Below, piece by piece: positions 6,026 through 8,070 of a DNA stretch of 8,070 nt. The stretch is from Bacillota bacterium (GTDB lineage: Bacteria > Bacillota > Clostridia > Peptostreptococcales > Anaerovoracaceae), in contig JAEEPD010000094.1 in assembly GCA_016284575.1 (NCBI GenBank), forward strand, positions 1-8,070, read 5' to 3'. The notes under the pieces are model-generated. The model did not search any database and was not told the origin of the DNA. It was given only the letters and a program-made list of their open reading frames with translations. Position 1 is the first letter of the stretch, and the number at the start of each line of letters is the position of its first letter. The position numbers and the translations under genes were made by a program.

Positions 6026-7830
6026 TAGGATATACAGGTCAGCTTCAGGCAGCGCCGGTGCTGCTCAACGGACTCAAGCATCTGGAATACAGAGGCTACG
6101 ACTCGGCGGGCATCGCAGTCTTAAATGACGGCGCCATCGAGATGACAAAAACCTCCGGCAAGGTGGACGCCCTGATAGAAAAGGTGCAGGAGATCGGCGG
6201 AATGCCCGGGATCTCCGGAATAGGCCATACCCGCTGGGCTACCCACGGTGTGCCCAACGAGGTAAACGCCCACCCCCATCTGTCCCAGGACGGCCGCTTT
6301 GCAATAGTTCATAACGGCATCATCGAAAACTTCGCTGTGCTGCGCAAGGAGCTGGAGGATAAGGGCGTGGTCTTCAGAAGCGAGACAGATACGGAGGTCA
6401 TAGTCCAGCTGCTGGGGATATATTACGAGGGTGACATCAAAAAGGCTCTGCTCAGGACCGTATCCAGGCTCGAGGGCTCCTATGCCCTGGGCGTGCTGTC
6501 CTCGGACGAGCCGGGGACCCTGTACGCCGCCAGGGTGGCAAGCCCCCTTATCATAGGTATCGGAGCGGGGGAGAACTTCTTCGCTTCAGATATAACAGCT
6601 CTTATAAGTCACACCAAGAACGTCATCGACATGGATGACGGTGAGATAGCGGAGATCACCCCTGACAGGATCACTGTTTTCGACCACGCGGGCAGGGAGA
6701 TAAAAAAGGAGGAGCGCTACGTCAGCTGGGATGTGGCATCCGCTGAAAAGAACGGCTACGACCACTTCATGCTGAAGGAGATAATGGAACAGCCTGCATC
6801 CCTTAAGGCGGCCATAGAGCCCAGGATCCGGGCTGGGGCCATAGTCTTCGACGAGCTGGATCTGGACATGAAAAAATATGACAGGGTGATGATAACCGCC
6901 TGCGGCTCCGCCTACCATGCGGCCGTGGTGGGCAAGTACCTGATCCAGAAGCTCTGCCGCATCCCCGTGGACGCGGAGGTGGCCAGCGAGCTGCGCTACG
7001 AGGACGCCGTAATAGACGAAAGGACCCTTGCCATAGTCATAAGCCAGTCCGGCGAGACTGCCGATACCATTGCCGCCATGAAAAAATGCAAGGATGCAGG
7101 GGCTTCGGTGCTGGCCATCGTAAACGTTGTAGGCAGCACCATAGCCAAGCTGGCGGATTCGGTGATCTACACCTGGGCCGGGCCTGAGATCGCGGTGGCT
7201 ACCACCAAGGGCTACACCACTCAGGTGGCGGTGCTCTCCATGTTCGCGGTCTGGGCAGCCCATGAGACAGGCCGAATGGATGAAGCCCTCTTTAAGAAGA
7301 TGACAGCGGATATACGCCTTATACCCAAGCTAGCCCAGCGGGCGCTGGATCTTAATGCCAGAGTAAAGAAGCTGGCGGAAAAATACCACGATCAGCCGTC
7401 CCTGTTCTTTATAGGGCGCAATCTTGACTATGCAGTCTGCCTTGAAGGATCCCTTAAGCTCAAGGAGATATCCTATATCCATTCCGAGGCCTATGCTGCC
7501 GGAGAGCTTAAGCACGGCACCATAGCTCTGATAGAGCCGGGCAGGCTGGTGGTAGCCCTCTGCTGCTACGAGGAGCTATTCGATAAGACCGTATCCAACA
7601 TACAGCAGGTGAAGGCCAGAGGAGCGGACGTGCTGGCGGTGGCGCCGGAGGGGAACAGGCGAATATTTGCCGAGGCCAACGCGTCTCTTCCCGTGCCGCG
7701 TACCGATCCGAATCTGGTGCCGGTGATCGAGATAATACCCCTGCAGCTCTTCGCGTATTATGTGGCAAAGCGCAATGGCTGCGATATAGACAAGCCCAAG
7801 AATCTGGCGAAATCTGTTACAGTAGAATAA
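6013..7830 (+). CDS. glmS: Glutamine-fructose-6-phosphate aminotransferase (isomerising)
   Basis: It makes glucosamine-6-phosphate from fructose-6-phosphate and glutamine, the entry step to UDP-GlcNAc and cell wall synthesis. The 605-residue product (family about 600-610) begins MCGIVGY, with Cys2 as the N-terminal nucleophile after Met removal. The class II amidotransferase domain (about 2-235) has EYRGYDSAG (25-33), TRWATHG (73-79) and HNGIIEN (100-106). Two SIS sugar isomerase domains follow (about 288-420 and 455-595) with ACGSAYHA (296-303), SQSGETADT (344-352), EGSLKLKEISYIHSEAY (478-494), ELKHG (498-502) and the terminal AKSVTVE carrying the Schiff-base type Lys600. The start is fixed by Cys2 and by AGGAG six bases upstream, both inside the pyrG 3' end. 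Because the gene overlaps pyrG there is no room for the glmS ribozyme found in many Firmicutes. The stop TAA is directly followed by a repeat element. Confidence 0.98.
   Translation: MCGIVGYTGQLQAAPVLLNGLKHLEYRGYDSAGIAVLNDGAIEMTKTSGKVDALIEKVQEIGGMPGISGIGHTRWATHGVPNEVNAHPHLSQDGRFAIVHNGIIENFAVLRKELEDKGVVFRSETDTEVIVQLLGIYYEGDIKKALLRTVSRLEGSYALGVLSSDEPGTLYAARVASPLIIGIGAGENFFASDITALISHTKNVIDMDDGEIAEITPDRITVFDHAGREIKKEERYVSWDVASAEKNGYDHFMLKEIMEQPASLKAAIEPRIRAGAIVFDELDLDMKKYDRVMITACGSAYHAAVVGKYLIQKLCRIPVDAEVASELRYEDAVIDERTLAIVISQSGETADTIAAMKKCKDAGASVLAIVNVVGSTIAKLADSVIYTWAGPEIAVATTKGYTTQVAVLSMFAVWAAHETGRMDEALFKKMTADIRLIPKLAQRALDLNARVKKLAEKYHDQPSLFFIGRNLDYAVCLEGSLKLKEISYIHSEAYAAGELKHGTIALIEPGRLVVALCCYEELFDKTVSNIQQVKARGADVLAVAPEGNRRIFAEANASLPVPRTDPNLVPVIEIIPLQLFAYYVAKRNGCDIDKPKNLAKSVTVE
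7795..7830 (+). other. Potential attTn7-type recognition segment at the glmS 3' end
   Basis: The last twelve codons encode PKNLAKSVTVE and stop. The NLAKSVTVE part is identical to the E. coli GlmS tail as I recall it. In E. coli and many other bacteria the TnsD protein of Tn7 binds this coding segment and directs insertion about 25 bases past the stop codon, here about position 7855. The site appears unoccupied by Tn7: no Tn7-like end is visible. Whether any element in this lineage uses the site is unknown. The conservation may only reflect the enzyme's active-site lysine. Confidence 0.3.
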
Positions 7831-7868
7831 GTGACATTGGTGACATTGGGGACGGTTCTCATTGTCAC
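7831..7868 (+). repeat. Tandem GTGACATTG plus GGGGACGGTTCT hairpin abutting glmS
   Basis: GTGACATTG occurs twice head to tail (7831-7839 and 7840-7848), starting on the base after the glmS stop. The second copy is the 5' arm of an imperfect hairpin (7840-7868): GTGACA pairs with TGTCAC, then comes one T-T mismatch, then a further six pairs including two G-T wobbles, with CGG as the loop. The unpaired mismatch in a 29-base hairpin resembles REP-type and IS200/IS605-type subterminal hairpins. I recall the core GGGGACGGTTCT as a recurring motif beside Y1 (REP-associated) transposase genes in clostridia and other bacteria, but cannot search here. Only ATTTTG follows, so it would be a weak intrinsic terminator for the operon. 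No transposase is inside the window. Confidence 0.6.
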
Positions 7869-7876
7869 ATTTTGAG

Positions 7877-7991
7877 GCGAACAGCAAGTGCCTCTCAAGA
7901 CCTCGCTCTTTGATCTCACATCGGCCTCCAGTGTCGGCCGCTGTTCAATCAAGCGCTAGCCCATGGTCTTTCGAAGCACTTGCTGCTTCGC
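7877..7991. repeat. Nested long inverted repeat, MITE-like or structured RNA
   Basis: The arms 7877-7901 and 7966-7991 are inverted copies, with 22 identities in 26 aligned columns (one gap, three mismatches). The core is GCGAA-CAGCAAGTGC against GCACTTGCTGCTTCGC. Inside them a second pairing joins TTGAT and CGC (7904-7914) with ATCAA and GCG (7948-7955), and CGGCC (7922-7926) pairs with GGCCG (7936-7940) around a nine-base loop. The three levels nest into one extended hairpin. Each outer arm also forms its own local hairpin: TTGAGGC/GCCTctCAA at 7872-7898 and CGAAGCA/TGCTTCG at 7972-7990. The right one is followed by CTGTCCCTCTTTGTTT, a poor U tract, so it is at best a weak terminator. No open reading frame of note and no clear target duplication. 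It may be a non-autonomous element, a structured 3' RNA, or part of a larger element continuing right. Confidence 0.55.
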
Positions 7992-8004
7992 TGTCCCTCT
8001 TTGT

Positions 8005-8034
8005 TTCAAACCTTACTTTATATCATTATATAAT
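8005..8034 (+). promoter_or_regulatory. Weak upstream promoter-like pair
   Basis: TATAAT at 8029-8034 has TTCAAA (8005-8010, four of six matches to TTGACA) eighteen bases upstream. It lies in a very AT-rich stretch, where TATAAT by chance is easy, and it overlaps the -35 of the better promoter just downstream. It may be a tandem promoter or nothing. Confidence 0.2.
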
Positions 8035-8062
8035 TGCCAAAAAACCTCGACTGCATTATAAT
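8034..8062 (+). promoter_or_regulatory. Sigma-A type promoter pointing out of the window
   Basis: TTGCCA (8034-8039, five of six to TTGACA) and a perfect TATAAT (8057-8062) are separated by exactly 17 bases. Transcription would begin near 8069 and run rightwards, so it serves a gene beyond the window. The surrounding 70 bases are 18/70 G+C, which suits a promoter but also raises the chance of random matches. A perfect ten-base inverted repeat, TATCATTATA (8021-8030) and TATAATGATA (8057-8066), brackets it and its right arm covers the -10 box, as an operator might. Confidence 0.5.
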
Positions 8063-8070
8063 GATAGAAA

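Noticed and set aside
6586..7263. 225-codon open frame on the minus strand inside glmS
   Set aside because: Same cause: it mirrors conserved glmS codons and has no domain or ribosome binding site that I can recognise.
7840..7868. Strong intrinsic terminator after glmS
   Set aside because: The hairpin is followed by ATTTTG only and has a mismatch and two wobble pairs. Termination is possible but not convincing.
7758..7952. Minus-strand frame encoding a peptide with NVTMRTVPNVTNVT
   Set aside because: The peptide is the antisense reading of the glmS tail and the GTGACATTG/GGGGACGGTTCT repeat. Such strings arise from the repeat and are not evidence of a gene.
7877..7991. Integron attC site
   Set aside because: The length and imperfect palindrome would fit, but the flanking RYYYAAC and GTTRRRY core sites are not found at the ends.
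7831..8070. Tn7-like transposon end inserted past glmS
   Set aside because: No Tn7-like terminal sequence or series of TnsB-type repeats is visible. The site looks unoccupied by Tn7, though a different element may be present.
7831..8070. CRISPR array or tRNA gene
   Set aside because: No regularly spaced direct repeats, and no cloverleaf with T-loop GTTCRAN-type sequence. Only the paired GTGACATTG repeat and inverted repeats are present.

Overview
The window is one tightly packed, co-directional (+) gene block of five housekeeping biosynthetic genes, purA-purB-guaA-pyrG-glmS, followed by about 240 bases of non-coding DNA that is rich in inverted repeats. The genes fit an anaerobic Firmicute of the class Clostridia. 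Strong AGGAGG-type ribosome binding sites precede each gene, AGG/AGA arginine codons and ATA isoleucine codons are common although the coding DNA is about 55-60% GC (three lines counted by hand), and PurA and PurB belong to subfamilies I associate with clostridia. I cannot name the genus. No gene is broken, and no gene looks foreign.

Layout. purA (44-1318, AMP branch, IMP to adenylosuccinate) is followed after 13 bases by purB (1332-2744, adenylosuccinate to AMP). An 86-base spacer leads to guaA (2831-4363, XMP to GMP), a 39-base spacer to pyrG (4403-6025, UTP to CTP), and pyrG overlaps glmS (6013-7830, fructose-6-phosphate to glucosamine-6-phosphate) by 13 bases. No internal promoter or terminator is convincing, so the five are probably one transcript that starts left of the window. 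Every enzyme takes part in replacing an oxygen by nitrogen, from aspartate (PurA/PurB) or from glutamine (GuaA, PyrG, GlmS). The last three are consecutive glutamine amidotransferases. Together they finish ATP, GTP and CTP synthesis and open the route to UDP-GlcNAc and peptidoglycan. guaB, needed to make XMP, is not in the window.

The unusual part is the 3' end. Directly at the glmS stop codon sits a tandem GTGACATTG repeat and an imperfect hairpin with the core GGGGACGGTTCT, a motif I recall as recurring near IS200-like (Y1) transposases in clostridia and related bacteria. Next comes a roughly 115-base nested inverted repeat (7877-7991) with mutually exclusive local hairpins. The DNA then becomes about 26% GC (8001-8070) and contains a good sigma-A type promoter (TTGCCA-17-TATAAT) pointing out of the window. 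The 3' end of glmS also encodes the NLAKSVTVE tail that TnsD-type Tn7 targeting proteins recognise in other bacteria, so this junction is a plausible insertion hotspot. I see no complete new system in the window. The best leads are this junction and whatever gene lies just to its right.
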